64,000 bases of DNA from Tyzzerella sp. An114 (GCF_002161055.1 NZ_NFLT01000007.1:59400-123399); one strand, 5' to 3'. Counted from the first letter of the stretch, positions 44,436-53,084 are shown. Notes: generated by a model not told the origin, from the sequence alone. Numbers and translations are program-made.

Positions 44436-44550
44436 ATTTTATTTTTAATCCTTTTTATGGGGGCAGCAGCCTGATTTTTCAGGGGCGAAAAATATCAGAC
44501 TGCCAGCTGAAGAAGGCTTTTTAACTCTTTGCCTTTTGTCTTCCGCATAT
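44436..44550 (-). ncRNA. Structured RNA candidate / leader before the disrupted gene
   Basis: Minus strand, GC-rich against its surroundings. From 5' to 3': a stem GAAG/CTTC with AAGGC/GCCTT around a 13-base loop (about 44543-44509), then a long hairpin GGCAG-CTGAT-TTTTTC / GAAAAATCAG-CTGCC (about 44504-44462) and CCCC. A possible -10 (TATACT, near 44560) precedes it. About 35 bases later comes the start codon of the small membrane gene. I could not match it to a riboswitch class that I know. Confidence 0.45.
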
Positions 44551-44736
44551 CTAAAGTATAATGCCTAAATATGTATAAATTATGAACAAAGACTTAAGTT
44601 TTTACTAACAAAAGGAAAGTTTTTCTTGCGTTTGTACTATCAAAATATAGTTATATGCCTTTAAATATACAATTTTGTATTTTTGTAGATTATATTATAT
44701 ATTTTATAAATGTGTTAATTTTTTTTAGGATAAAAA
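44551..44736. other. AT-rich intergenic stretch
   Basis: Between the structured RNA candidate and the nitroreductase terminator. No open frame with a ribosome binding site is visible on either strand; it may hold the promoter of the minus-strand RNA. Confidence 0.4.
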
Positions 44737-44774
44737 TAAAAGAGATAAAGTATATATAATACTCTATCTCTTTT
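44737..44774 (-). terminator. Terminator of the nitroreductase gene
   Basis: AGAGATA-AGTAT/ATACT-TATCTCT, one mismatch, flanked by A and T runs. Confidence 0.75.
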
Positions 44775-44802
44775 AAAGAAGGTGACTGTTTACACAGATA
44801 TA

Positions 44803-45666
44803 TTACATTGTACAGCTTACTTCAACTTTGAAGTTTGAAGGAACTTCTGGAGCATCTTTTACATCAAATGTCCATTTTAATCCAAAGAAGTCTGTTTCAA
44901 ATACTGACTGGAAATAGTGCATAAGTGCACCGAGAGAAATTTTTTCATCATATGATGATGTGTTTAATGTATCTTCAACAGCAATGAAAACTTTTCCACC
45001 TTTAATTATAAATCTCCAAGGCTGGGAGTTTAAAGCTGAAGGAGCAAAAAGTACTGTTCTTAAAGGCTCAAAAAGTCCAAGATTTAAGAGCTCATCAATA
45101 GTTGCACTGTTTCCAAATTTTTCTGAAAATACAAGTTCTTCAAGTTCTTTTCTGTATGAAGGTGCATTTTCTGAAACTTTTACATCAGCTTTTGAATAAT
45201 TTCCGCCTGCTTTTGTATCGTTAGATACTGTCTTTGAGTCTTTTTCTTTATATCCAAGAGCTATTAATGCTGTAATTTCCATTCCTTCAGGAAGATTTAA
45301 TATTTTTGATACTTCTTTTGTATCTTTCATTGTTATGAAACAAGTATTAAGTCCCATATCTGTTGCTTTTAATATAATATCTGATGCTTTATATCCACTG
45401 TTTTCAATATAGTTTTCAGCTTTTTCAGAACATATAACAATATAACTTGGGGAATTTATCATAATTCCGTTATATCCTGCTTTTCCATCAAGAGCTTCGA
45501 AAATTTCTTCATTTTCGTAAATTGTCATTTCTGTTTTTATGTTTTCAAAAAGAGTTTTACTTTCAGAAAAATATGATAAGAGTTCTTTTTTTGCATCATC
45601 TGAAACTTTTTTGTCGCTGTAATCTCTTACAGAATATGTTTCTTCTATAAGTTTTTTGTAATTCAT
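44803..45666 (-). CDS. Nitroreductase-family protein (NADH oxidase type)
   Basis: 287 residues on the minus strand. ATG at 45666 follows AAAGGAG; a GTG three codons earlier overlaps that site. Two halves: the N-terminal part starts NYKKLIEETYSVRDYSDKKV, the R-x-(Y/F) pattern that binds FMN phosphate, and the C-terminal part contains LFAPSALNSQPWRFII, the S-x-x-N-x-Q-P-W motif of nitroreductases. It fits the putative nitroreductase TM1586 group (PF14512). It probably uses FMN and NAD(P)H; the natural substrate is unknown. No neighbours suggest a pathway. Confidence 0.85.
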   Translation of the reverse strand: MNYKKLIEETYSVRDYSDKKVSDDAKKELLSYFSESKTLFENIKTEMTIYENEEIFEALDGKAGYNGIMINSPSYIVICSEKAENYIENSGYKASDIILKATDMGLNTCFITMKDTKEVSKILNLPEGMEITALIALGYKEKDSKTVSNDTKAGGNYSKADVKVSENAPSYRKELEELVFSEKFGNSATIDELLNLGLFEPLRTVLFAPSALNSQPWRFIIKGGKVFIAVEDTLNTSSYDEKISLGALMHYFQSVFETDFFGLKWTFDVKDAPEVPSNFKVEVSCTM

Positions 45667-45737
45667 AATGTACACTCCTTTTATATAAGTTTTGAAATAT
45701 ATGACAAAATTTATCTAAATAACTATTTTAATTATAG

Positions 45738-45766
45738 TTGATAAAAAAATTTAGGTCAAGTATAAT
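45738..45766 (+). promoter_or_regulatory. Promoter of the FAD dehydrogenase gene
   Basis: TTGATA, 17-bp spacer, perfect TATAAT, about 100 bases before the start. Confidence 0.65.
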
Positions 45767-45869
45767 TATGAGAACTAAACTTTTATTATATTAAAAATAG
45801 TCGCTATTTGTATTATAGCATTAAAAGTATATAGATGTATATAATATTATTTGAAACAAGGTGGATTTT

Positions 45870-47450
45870 ATGATAAGAATTTCGAATATAAAAATAGGAA
45901 TTTTTGAAAATTTTGATATTAAAAAAATGTGTGCTAAAAAGGCGGGAGTTAAAGAAAATGATATTTTATCATATAAAATATTTAGACGCTCCCTTGATGC
46001 ACGTAAAAAAGATAATATACATTACGTTTATACTGTTGATATAAATGTTAAAAATGAAAATAAAGTTTTGTCTAAAAAAAATAAAGATATTTCAGTTTCT
46101 CCAGATATGGAATATAAATTCCCTGAGGGGGTTTGTAATATAAAAAAATCTCCTGTTGTTGTAGGTTTTGGCCCTGCGGGAATGTTTTGTGGACTTCTTT
46201 TGGCTCAAATGGGACTTTGTCCTGTTATTGTTGAGAGAGGTCAAGATGTTGATAAAAGAACAGAGGCCGTAAATAAGTTTTGGACAGAAGGAAAACTTGA
46301 TACAGAAAATAATGTACAGTTTGGTGAAGGAGGAGCGGGAACTTTCTCTGACGGTAAACTTACAACAAGAATAAAAGATTTAAGATGTAGAAAAGTTTTG
46401 GAGGAGTTTGTAAATTTCGGAAGTCCAGAAGAAATATTATATGAACAGAAACCTCATATTGGTACAGACATTTTAAAAACTGTTGTTAAAAATATAAGAA
46501 ATGAAATAATAAGACTTGGTGGAAAGGTTTGTTTCGGGAAAAAAGCTGTTGATTTTATAGAGGAAAGTGGAAAAATAAAAGGTGTTGTATTAAATGATAA
46601 TACTGTAATTGAAAGTGATGATGTTGTATTGGCATTAGGTCACAGTGCAAGAGATACTTTTGAAAAACTTTTTGAAAAAGGAATTAAAATGGAACAGAAA
46701 CCTTTTGCTATGGGTGTGAGAATAGAACACCCTCAAAGTATGATTGATATTTCACAGTATGGAACACTACACAAAAAACTTCCTCCTGCTGATTATAGAT
46801 TAACTTATACAACATCAAAGGGCAGAGGTGTTTATACATTCTGTATGTGTCCTGGTGGAACTGTTGTGGCTGCTGCCAGTGAGGAAGGAATGGTTGCCAC
46901 AAATGGTATGAGTGAATATGCAAGAGATAAAGAAAATGCAAACAGTGCTTTGCTTGTTCAAATTTATCCTGAGGACTTTGGTACAAATCATATACTTGGT
47001 GGAATGTATATGCAAAGAGATTTGGAGAGAAAAGCCTTTATTGAAGGTGGAAGCAATTATTTTGCTCCTGCCCAAAGTGTTGGGGCATTTATGAATAATA
47101 ATGTTGATAGTGAATTTGGAGAAATTAAAAATAGTTATATGCCGGGAATAAAATTTTCTGATATTAGAAAAGTTTTGCCAGAGTTTATGACAGAAGCTAT
47201 AAGAGAGGCTTTACCTGAAATGGGAAAAAGACTTAAGGGTTTTGATAGAGATGATGCTATTATGACTGCTGTTGAAAGTAGAAGTTCATCTCCTGTTAGA
47301 ATACTTAGAGACAAAGAAAGTTTTGAGAGCGTGTCTTTAAAAGGTCTTTATCCTGCCGGTGAAGGTGCCGGATATGCCGGTGGAATTGTTTCTGCTGCTG
47401 TTGATGGTATAGTTATTGCTGAAAAAATATATTGTAAATATGTATATTAA
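45870..47450 (+). CDS. FAD-dependent dehydrogenase (COG2509 type)
   Basis: 526 residues; ATG at 45870 after AAGGTGG, with a GTG three codons earlier rejected as part of that site. A short N-terminal domain of about 90 residues (IRISNIKIG...FRRSLDARKKDNIHYVYTVDI) precedes the FAD-binding Rossmann motif VVVGFGPAGMFCGLLLAQMG near 95 and NNVQFGEGGAGTFSDGKLTTR near 145. Later motifs include GRGVYTFCMCPGG, and GLYPAGEGAGYAGGIVSAAVDG near the end. This is the group annotated as uncharacterised FAD-dependent dehydrogenases or oxidoreductases; no substrate is established. Monocistronic. Confidence 0.88.
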   Translation: MIRISNIKIGIFENFDIKKMCAKKAGVKENDILSYKIFRRSLDARKKDNIHYVYTVDINVKNENKVLSKKNKDISVSPDMEYKFPEGVCNIKKSPVVVGFGPAGMFCGLLLAQMGLCPVIVERGQDVDKRTEAVNKFWTEGKLDTENNVQFGEGGAGTFSDGKLTTRIKDLRCRKVLEEFVNFGSPEEILYEQKPHIGTDILKTVVKNIRNEIIRLGGKVCFGKKAVDFIEESGKIKGVVLNDNTVIESDDVVLALGHSARDTFEKLFEKGIKMEQKPFAMGVRIEHPQSMIDISQYGTLHKKLPPADYRLTYTTSKGRGVYTFCMCPGGTVVAAASEEGMVATNGMSEYARDKENANSALLVQIYPEDFGTNHILGGMYMQRDLERKAFIEGGSNYFAPAQSVGAFMNNNVDSEFGEIKNSYMPGIKFSDIRKVLPEFMTEAIREALPEMGKRLKGFDRDDAIMTAVESRSSSPVRILRDKESFESVSLKGLYPAGEGAGYAGGIVSAAVDGIVIAEKIYCKYVY

Positions 47451-47478
47451 AATCGGGGTTTTATACCCCGGTTTTTTG
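47451..47478 (+). terminator. Terminator of the FAD dehydrogenase gene
   Basis: CGGGGT-TTTAT-ACCCCG with six Ts after. Confidence 0.85.
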
Positions 47479-47564
47479 TTTTTTTGTAAGAATTAATTAA
47501 TGTTTATTTAATTATAGTAATGGTATAATTTAGTTAGATATTTTTGAAAAAAGGGAGGTTTTAT

Positions 47565-48602
47565 ATGAACAGAATAGGAATTACCGCAGCATTGGTTGCA
47601 AGTCTTTTTTCAGGCTGTATTCCTTCAGAAGGACAAGATATTTCGTCAAAAAATAATGATGAAACTTGGTATTATTCTTCTGAAAATATAGAAAATACTG
47701 AAAATACAGGAAACGACAGACAACAAATAAATCCTTCTACACCTTTACCAATAGAGGAAGAAAAACAAGAAGAAAATATTATTGAAAATAATATTGAGGG
47801 AAATATTGAAGACCTTATATATGACCCAGTTGAAAATCAAAATGAAGACATTATATATGACCCTGTTGAAGCTCCTAAACAGCCAACAGAGACAAGCCCT
47901 CTTGTAGGATATAATGACAAAAAATCATGGTGGTTTAGAAGAAATAGTGAACATATTCCACCTTCTGCTCAGATGGATATAAATATATCTCAGTATGATG
48001 CTTATTATTTGGGAGATACTCAACATAAAGTTATATATCTTACTTTTGATGAAGGATATGAAAATGGATATACACCTCAAATACTTGATATTTTAAAGGA
48101 AAATGATGTTAAGGCAGCCTTTTTTGTTACAAAGGATTACATAGAAAGTTATCCTGAACTTGTTCAAAGGATGGTTGATGAAGGTCATATTGTGGGAAAT
48201 CATTCTGTAACCCATTCAGATATGCCAGACCTTACAGATGATGAGATTAAAGGGGAACTTCAAGAGTGTGCCGATTATTTTAAAGAGGTTACAGGTGTTG
48301 ATATGCCTAAATATTTCCGTCCGCCAGCAGGTGTTTACAGTATAAGAAGCCTTGAAAAAACTCAAGAGGCAGGATATAAAACAATATTCTGGAGTTTTGC
48401 TTATCAGGACTGGGACATAAATAATCAACCAGGTAAAGAGGCAGCCTATAATATGGTTATGAATAATTATCATAATGGTTCTATTATGCTTCTTCATGCT
48501 GTTTCTCAATCAAATACAGAGGCTCTTGATGATATGCTTAAAAGCCTTAAGGCTGAAGGATATACTTTCCTTTCTCTTGATGATTTGCCAAAACTTAATT
48601 GA
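47565..48602 (+). CDS. pdaA: PdaA-like polysaccharide deacetylase lipoprotein
   Basis: 345 residues; ATG at 47565 after AAGGGAGG. Signal peptide with lipobox SLFSGC (Cys18), then an acidic, low-complexity linker (about 20-125) with a short repeat, DLIYDPVE and DIIYDPVE. The NodB deacetylase domain (about 150-345) has LTFDEGYENGYTPQIL, the metal-binding H in GNHSVTHSDMP, and FRPPAGVYS. The D-E-G-Y form of the first motif, in place of D-D-G, marks the delta-lactam-biosynthetic PdaA group, which makes muramic-delta-lactam in the spore cortex. Being a lipoprotein with a long linker is less usual. It fits a spore-forming host; assignment to PdaA is on motif alone. Confidence 0.85.
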   Translation: MNRIGITAALVASLFSGCIPSEGQDISSKNNDETWYYSSENIENTENTGNDRQQINPSTPLPIEEEKQEENIIENNIEGNIEDLIYDPVENQNEDIIYDPVEAPKQPTETSPLVGYNDKKSWWFRRNSEHIPPSAQMDINISQYDAYYLGDTQHKVIYLTFDEGYENGYTPQILDILKENDVKAAFFVTKDYIESYPELVQRMVDEGHIVGNHSVTHSDMPDLTDDEIKGELQECADYFKEVTGVDMPKYFRPPAGVYSIRSLEKTQEAGYKTIFWSFAYQDWDINNQPGKEAAYNMVMNNYHNGSIMLLHAVSQSNTEALDDMLKSLKAEGYTFLSLDDLPKLN

Positions 48603-48607
48603 ATTTA

Positions 48608-48637
48608 AAAATCACGGTTTTATCCGTGATTTTTATT
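48608..48637 (+). terminator. Terminator of pdaA
   Basis: AAATCACGG-TTTTAT-CCGTGATTT and Ts. Confidence 0.85.
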
Positions 48638-48685
48638 TTGTATTTTTTGTGATATAATCTATCTAATTTAATGGGAGGTTGGTTT

Positions 48686-49204
48686 ATGAATAGTGATGAA
48701 AGGCGAATTGAAATACTTAAAATAATAAATGAAAGTGGCAAACCTGTAACGGGAAAGGCTTTAGCTGAAAAATTTGGTGTTACAAGACAGATTATAGTTA
48801 AGGATATAGGTATAATTAAAGCTGCGGGAAATGTTATACTGTCGACAGCCAAAGGATATATTTGTGAAAATAAAAAAAATGAACATCCAACAAGAGAAAT
48901 AACTGTTTGTCATAATAGTGATGATATAGAAAATGAGATGAATATAGTTGTTGATATGGGCGGAAAAATACTTAGTACATCTGTAAATCATCCTGTTTAT
49001 GGCAGTGTTGGGGAAGCTCTTAATATAAAAAGTCGTAGAGACATAAAAATGTTTTTAAATAAAACCAGTGAAACAGGCTGTATGCCCCTTCTTGAACTTA
49101 CAAAGGGCATTCATACTCATTTAATATCTGCCGATGATGAGGAAACTCTCGATGAAATATGTGCTGAACTTAAAAATGCTGGATACTTGATTTCGACAAA
49201 ATAA
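48686..49204 (+). CDS. niaR: Transcription repressor NiaR (niacin-responsive)
   Basis: 172 residues; ATG at 48686 after GGGAGG. N-terminal helix-turn-helix (RIEILKIINESGKPVTGKALAEKFGVTRQIIVKDIGIIKAAG) and C-terminal 3H domain with conserved histidines: VNHPVYGSVGEAL near 98 and LTKGIHTHLISADDE near 138. In B. subtilis and Thermotoga this protein binds nicotinic acid with a metal and represses NAD synthesis or niacin transport genes. No nad or nia genes are in the window. Its target may be its own gene or the next one. Confidence 0.9.
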   Translation: MNSDERRIEILKIINESGKPVTGKALAEKFGVTRQIIVKDIGIIKAAGNVILSTAKGYICENKKNEHPTREITVCHNSDDIENEMNIVVDMGGKILSTSVNHPVYGSVGEALNIKSRRDIKMFLNKTSETGCMPLLELTKGIHTHLISADDEETLDEICAELKNAGYLISTK

Positions 49205-49223
49205 TATGGTATCATACTCCTTA

Positions 49224-49246
49224 ATGTAAACATTGATGTATATACA
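49224..49246. promoter_or_regulatory. Two small palindromes between niaR and the EIIC-like gene
   Basis: ATGT-AA-ACAT (49224-49233) and TGTATATACA (49237-49246) lie 26 bases before the start. Operator-like, unassigned. Confidence 0.35.
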
Positions 49247-49271
49247 CATGAATATTTAAGGGGGATATGTT

Positions 49272-50348
49272 TTGGAAGAAAAATCTTTATGGCAGAAGAT
49301 TTTGAGACGCTATTTTATAAATGGTCTTAATGGTATGGCTCTTGGTCTTTTCTGTACACTTATTGTAGGACTTATAATAAAACAGATTGGTGGAATTATA
49401 GGAGGAAATATAGGTTCATTTATTATTGCTGTTGGTAATGTGGCTTCAATATGTACCGGTGCTGTTATTGGTATAGGTGCGGCACATTCCATGTCAGCTC
49501 CAAGACTTGTTATATTTTCATCAGCTATAACAGGACTTATAGGAGCAAATGCGGCGGCTTTTGTAAATGGAACTCTTTTCAATGAGGCGGGAGCTATTGT
49601 TTTGACTGGTGCAGGAGACCCACTCAGTGCTTTTATTGCAGTTGTTGCCGGAGTTGAACTTGGAAATCTTGTTTCTGGAAAAACAAAGGTTGATATTATA
49701 ATAACTCCTATGGTAACAATAATATGTGGTGCTGTTATCGGTTCAATAGTTGGACCACCACTTTCAGCCGGTATGATTTGGCTTGGAAATATGATTAATA
49801 TTGCAACAGAATTACAACCTTTCTTAATGGGTATAGTTATATCTGTAATAATGGGTGTTGCTTTAACTTTACCTATAAGCTCTGCGGCTCTTTCAATAAT
49901 TCTTGGTCTTTCAGGGCTTCCAGCCGGTGCAGCAACAATAGGTTGTTCAACTCAGATGATAGGTTTTGCTGTTGCAAGTTTCAGAGAAAATAAATGGGAT
50001 GGTCTTTTTGCTCAGGGAATAGGTACATCTATGCTTCAAGTGCCTAATATAGTGAGAAATCCTTTAATATGGATACCTCCAACTCTTGCCAGTGCAATTT
50101 TAGGACCTCTTTCAACAGTTGTATTTAAAATGGAAAATAATCCAGCTGGTGGCGGAATGGGTACAAGTGGTCTTGTTGGTCAGATTATGACATGGCAGAC
50201 TATGGCAGGTACAAGAGGAAGTGGAATTCTTATGTTTGAAATAATACTCCTTCATTTTGTTTTACCAGCTATATTAACTCTTGTAATATCAGAGTTTATG
50301 CGTAAAAAAGGTTATATAAAATTTGGTGATATGAAACTTAATGTTTAA
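49272..50348 (+). CDS. PTS EIIC-like membrane protein (PfoR family)
   Basis: 358 residues; TTG start with AAGGGGG six bases upstream. About eight to ten membrane segments, Gly- and Ala-rich. Motifs fit the PTS_EIIC_2/PfoR group (COG3641): RYFINGLNGMALGLF at the start, IGAAHSMSAPRLVIFSS near residue 75, GAGDPLSAFIAVVAGVELG near 115, LPISSAALSIILGLSGLPAGAATIGC near 195, and ENNPAGGGMGTSGLVGQI. PfoR was named as a regulator of perfringolysin in Clostridium perfringens, yet its sequence is that of a transporter. No EIIA or EIIB is nearby, so phosphotransfer-driven transport cannot be assumed. Adjacent to niaR, hinting at possible control by NiaR. Confidence 0.8.
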   Translation: MEEKSLWQKILRRYFINGLNGMALGLFCTLIVGLIIKQIGGIIGGNIGSFIIAVGNVASICTGAVIGIGAAHSMSAPRLVIFSSAITGLIGANAAAFVNGTLFNEAGAIVLTGAGDPLSAFIAVVAGVELGNLVSGKTKVDIIITPMVTIICGAVIGSIVGPPLSAGMIWLGNMINIATELQPFLMGIVISVIMGVALTLPISSAALSIILGLSGLPAGAATIGCSTQMIGFAVASFRENKWDGLFAQGIGTSMLQVPNIVRNPLIWIPPTLASAILGPLSTVVFKMENNPAGGGMGTSGLVGQIMTWQTMAGTRGSGILMFEIILLHFVLPAILTLVISEFMRKKGYIKFGDMKLNV

Positions 50349-50376
50349 GAGATGTCTTTTGACATCTCTTTTTTTG
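50348..50376 (+). terminator. Terminator of the EIIC-like gene
   Basis: AGAGATGTC-TTTT-GACATCTCT and seven Ts; the stem overlaps the stop codon. Confidence 0.9.
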
Positions 50377-50485
50377 TCGTAAAATAAAATAATTTTTGTG
50401 TAATATCTGCCTTTTTAATTACATATTTTTACAAATTATTTTTTACTTTAATGTTATATTAAGTAAAACGAACAAAGGAGGAAAT

Positions 50486-51718
50486 ATGATGGATTTAAAC
50501 GGCGGAATTTATAAAGATGAAAACGACGATTTTGAATTCCCTTCAAATATACGGCAGATAGGCTGTATTGATGACAGAATAAAGGTTTATATGGAAGATT
50601 ACGTTTATACATACCTTTATCAGTATGCAAAGGCTTCTGGTGGGAGTGAAAAATTAGGTGTCCTTGTGGGAAGACATTTTATGCAAGATGATTGTGATAT
50701 TGTTATAATAAGCGGTGCTATACAAGGACAGTATACTGCTAATGAAAATGGTGGACAAGTTTTTACTGATGAGACTTGGAACTATGTTAATGAGCAGATG
50801 AAAGTATATTTTAAAGGTCTTGAGGTTGTAGGTTGGGTTCATGCTTTATCTGGATATGGTGCTTTTCTTATGGCTAAAGACGAGGAAATGCATAAAATGT
50901 ATTTTACAAAACCGTATCAACAGCTTTTTGTTATAGATGCTGAGGATAAAATGGATAGGCTTTTTTCACTTAATTCCAGTGGAAGTGGTATGAGAGAAGT
51001 TCTTGGATATTTTATATACTATGATAAAAATAGAGATATGCAAGAATATATGCTTGAAAATAGTTTTGTTAAACCGAAAGAAAATATAAATATAAACTTA
51101 AATCCTAAAATAAATGTAAATGACTTTGATAATAGAAAAGAGGAAACTTTTGAGGATAATCAGAAGAAATATAATGAGAGAATTGACGCTGCAAAGAAAA
51201 TACGCTCTGTATTGAAAGAGAGAGAAGAAAAAGTGGCAGCAAGAACAAGAGCTAGATATAGAGCTCTTACAGGAGTTTGTGGAATGTTGTGTTTTTTCTG
51301 TTTTATTATGGGAATAGGACTTATAAACAGTAGTGAGAGAATAAATCGTCTTGAAACAGAGGTTGTTTCTGTTAAAACAAAATATACTGATATTTCAGAA
51401 CAAATTCAAAATAGTGCTGTTGCATCAGTTTTTGCAGGACAGCAAAGTTCCATACCAAAACAAGAAGATATAGAGGAAGAACCAAAAGAAGAACAGGAAA
51501 ATACAACTGAAAATGAAACAGAAGTTGAAACAAAGGAAACTTTTGAAGAAGATGAAAAATCAATTCCTGCTTCATATACAATAAAATCAGGAGATAGCTT
51601 AACATACATAAGCACTAAGTTTTATGGTGATATAAATATGGTTGATGAGATTATGAAGGCTAATAATATGAGTGACCCTGATAAAATTGTTGTTGGCAAA
51701 AAAATAATACTTCCCTGA
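50486..51718 (+). CDS. JAMM/MPN-like domain, membrane span and LysM protein
   Basis: 410 residues from the ATG at 50486; a second ATG at 50489 has slightly better spacing to AAAGGAGG, and either may be used. N-terminal region (about 25-180) has the fold pattern of Mov34/MPN/JAB proteins: LGVLVGRHF, then VVGWVHALSGYGAFLMAKDEEMHK, matching G-W-x-H-S-H-P-x(7)-S-x-x-D loosely. The second His and the Ser are missing (H-A-L, not H-S-H), so metal binding is doubtful. A charged linker, one membrane segment (about 262-282), a coiled coil, an acidic Glu/Thr-rich linker and a C-terminal LysM (YTIKSGDSLTYISTKFYGD) follow. The inside-to-wall layout resembles the protein at 23.0 kb. Function unknown. Confidence 0.75.
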   Translation: MMDLNGGIYKDENDDFEFPSNIRQIGCIDDRIKVYMEDYVYTYLYQYAKASGGSEKLGVLVGRHFMQDDCDIVIISGAIQGQYTANENGGQVFTDETWNYVNEQMKVYFKGLEVVGWVHALSGYGAFLMAKDEEMHKMYFTKPYQQLFVIDAEDKMDRLFSLNSSGSGMREVLGYFIYYDKNRDMQEYMLENSFVKPKENININLNPKINVNDFDNRKEETFEDNQKKYNERIDAAKKIRSVLKEREEKVAARTRARYRALTGVCGMLCFFCFIMGIGLINSSERINRLETEVVSVKTKYTDISEQIQNSAVASVFAGQQSSIPKQEDIEEEPKEEQENTTENETEVETKETFEEDEKSIPASYTIKSGDSLTYISTKFYGDINMVDEIMKANNMSDPDKIVVGKKIILP

Positions 51719-51724
51719 CATTTA

Positions 51725-51764
51725 AAATACCTATTTTACAGTATTGTAAAGTAGGTATTTTTTT
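51725..51764 (+). terminator. Terminator before the GntR-ABC operon
   Basis: AAATACCTATTTTACA-GTAT-TGTAAAGTAGGTATTT (one mismatch) and Ts. Confidence 0.85.
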
Positions 51765-51765
51765 G

Positions 51766-51794
51766 TTGACATATATTATATTGGGTGTTATAGT
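51766..51794 (+). promoter_or_regulatory. Promoter of the GntR-ABC operon
   Basis: TTGACA, 17-bp spacer, TATAGT. The -10 is the first part of the palindrome 51789-51819. Confidence 0.85.
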
Positions 51795-51819
51795 GTATAT
51801 ATAAGATATATACACTATA
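51789..51819. promoter_or_regulatory. YtrA-type operator, perfect 14-bp palindrome
   Basis: TATAGTGTATATAT-AAG-ATATATACACTATA, arms complete. It starts in the -10 element and covers the transcription start, so a bound GntR/YtrA regulator would block transcription. The GTGTA...TACAC core is as expected for YtrA-subfamily sites. Confidence 0.85.
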
Positions 51820-51843
51820 AACGATATATACGGAGGTGGTTAC

Positions 51844-52218
51844 TTGAATATTATAATAAGTAATTCCTCAGACAAACCTATTTATGAACAAATTTCTTCA
51901 CAGATAAAAAATCTTATTATAAAAGGTGAACTTTCAGAGGGTGAGGCTTTACCTTCAATGAGACTTCTTGCAAAGGAACTTAGAATAAGTGTCATAACAA
52001 CAAAAAGAGCCTATGAGGAACTTGAGCTTGACGGTTTTATAGAAACTGTTGTGGGAAAAGGAAGTTTTGTTGCAAGAAAGAATATTGAGTTTATAAAAGA
52101 GGAGAGACTTAGACAGGCTGAGGAATATATTCAAAAGGCAGTTGATACAGCGAAAGAGGGGGGAATATCTCTTTCGGAACTTAGAGAAATTCTTGAAATT
52201 GTTTATGGAGATGAGTAA
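51844..52218 (+). CDS. GntR-family regulator, YtrA subfamily
   Basis: 124 residues; TTG with GGAGGTGG. Winged helix: PIYEQISSQIKNLIIKGELSEGEALPSMRLLAKELRISVITTKRAYEELELDGFIETVVGKGSFVA, typical of GntR. The C-terminal part is only about 50 residues, two helices for dimerisation without a ligand domain, as in YtrA. Such regulators control an ABC transporter encoded next to them, often induced by cell wall antibiotics. The next two genes are exactly that, and a perfect palindrome sits at the promoter, so autoregulation is likely. Confidence 0.92.
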   Translation: MNIIISNSSDKPIYEQISSQIKNLIIKGELSEGEALPSMRLLAKELRISVITTKRAYEELELDGFIETVVGKGSFVARKNIEFIKEERLRQAEEYIQKAVDTAKEGGISLSELREILEIVYGDE

Positions 52219-52220
52219 TT

Positions 52221-53084
52221 ATGGATAATGCTTTGTGTATAAAATCACTTACAAAGGAATTTGAAGGATTTAAACTTGATAACATAACAATGAATGTTCC
52301 TAAAGGTTCTATTATGGGACTTATAGGTGAAAATGGTGCTGGAAAAACAACAATAATAAAGTGTATTTTAGGTGTTATAAATAAAGATAGTGGAAATATA
52401 AGTGTTATGGGAAATGATATTGATGATAAAGATAACAGCTATAAAGAGAATTTAGGTGTTGTATTTGATGAAAATTCTTTTAATGAGCTTTATAATGCTA
52501 AAGATGTAAATAAAATATTTAAGGGTATTTATAAAAATTGGAATGAAAATCAATTTTTTGATTATATTGATAATTTTAATATAGATTTTAAAAAGAAAAT
52601 AAAAGATTACTCAAGAGGTATGAAAACAAAACTTGCTCTTGCTGTGGCTATGAGTCATAATGCAAAATTTCTCATACTTGATGAGGCTATGAGTGGTCTT
52701 GACCCTGTAATAAGAAATGAGATACTTGATATATTTATGGATTTTATACAGAATGAAGAAAACTCTATACTTATATCTTCTCATATAACAGGTGACCTTG
52801 AAAAAATTTGTGATTACATAACTTTTATACATGAAGGTAAAATTTTTGCCAGCAGAAATAAAGATATGTTTATTGAGGAATATGGCATATTAAAATGTGG
52901 CAGTGATGATATAAACTGTATAGATAAAAATGATATTGTAAGTATAAGAAAAAATTCTTTTGGTGCTGAAATTCTTGTTGATAAAAAATATAAAATTAAA
53001 GAAAAATATAAAGATTTCATAATAGATAATGTTACCCTTGAAGATATTATGATGTTTGTTATAAAGGGGGAGAAATTATGGTAG
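52221..53084 (+). CDS. ABC transporter ATP-binding protein
   Basis: 287 residues; ATG two bases after the regulator's stop. Walker A GENGAGKTTIIKCILG near residue 36, signature YSRGMKTKLALA near 130, Walker B FLILDEAMSGLDP near 150, and the switch His in ISSHITGDLEKI. The C-terminal extension of about 70 residues is usual for antibiotic-type exporters of the YtrB/BcrA kind. It pairs with the permease that overlaps its 3' end by seven bases. Substrate unknown; peptide antibiotic or bacteriocin stress is plausible from the YtrA context. Confidence 0.93.
   Translation: MDNALCIKSLTKEFEGFKLDNITMNVPKGSIMGLIGENGAGKTTIIKCILGVINKDSGNISVMGNDIDDKDNSYKENLGVVFDENSFNELYNAKDVNKIFKGIYKNWNENQFFDYIDNFNIDFKKKIKDYSRGMKTKLALAVAMSHNAKFLILDEAMSGLDPVIRNEILDIFMDFIQNEENSILISSHITGDLEKICDYITFIHEGKIFASRNKDMFIEEYGILKCGSDDINCIDKNDIVSIRKNSFGAEILVDKKYKIKEKYKDFIIDNVTLEDIMMFVIKGEKLW

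Noticed and set aside
44218..44436. Uninterrupted 72-codon frame as the true small gene
   Set aside because: After the nine-A run it encodes Phe/Asn-rich sequence ending in Cys-Cys, while the other frame gives a proper membrane segment; I treat the gene as frame-disrupted instead.
44436..44550. Known riboswitch classes (c-di-GMP-I, fluoride, SAM) for the structured RNA
   Set aside because: The conserved core sequences of these classes are not present; only general hairpin structure is visible.
49272..50348. Complete sugar PTS operon with ptsH
   Set aside because: ptsH is 8 kb away and alone; no EIIA, EIIB or ptsI is in the window.
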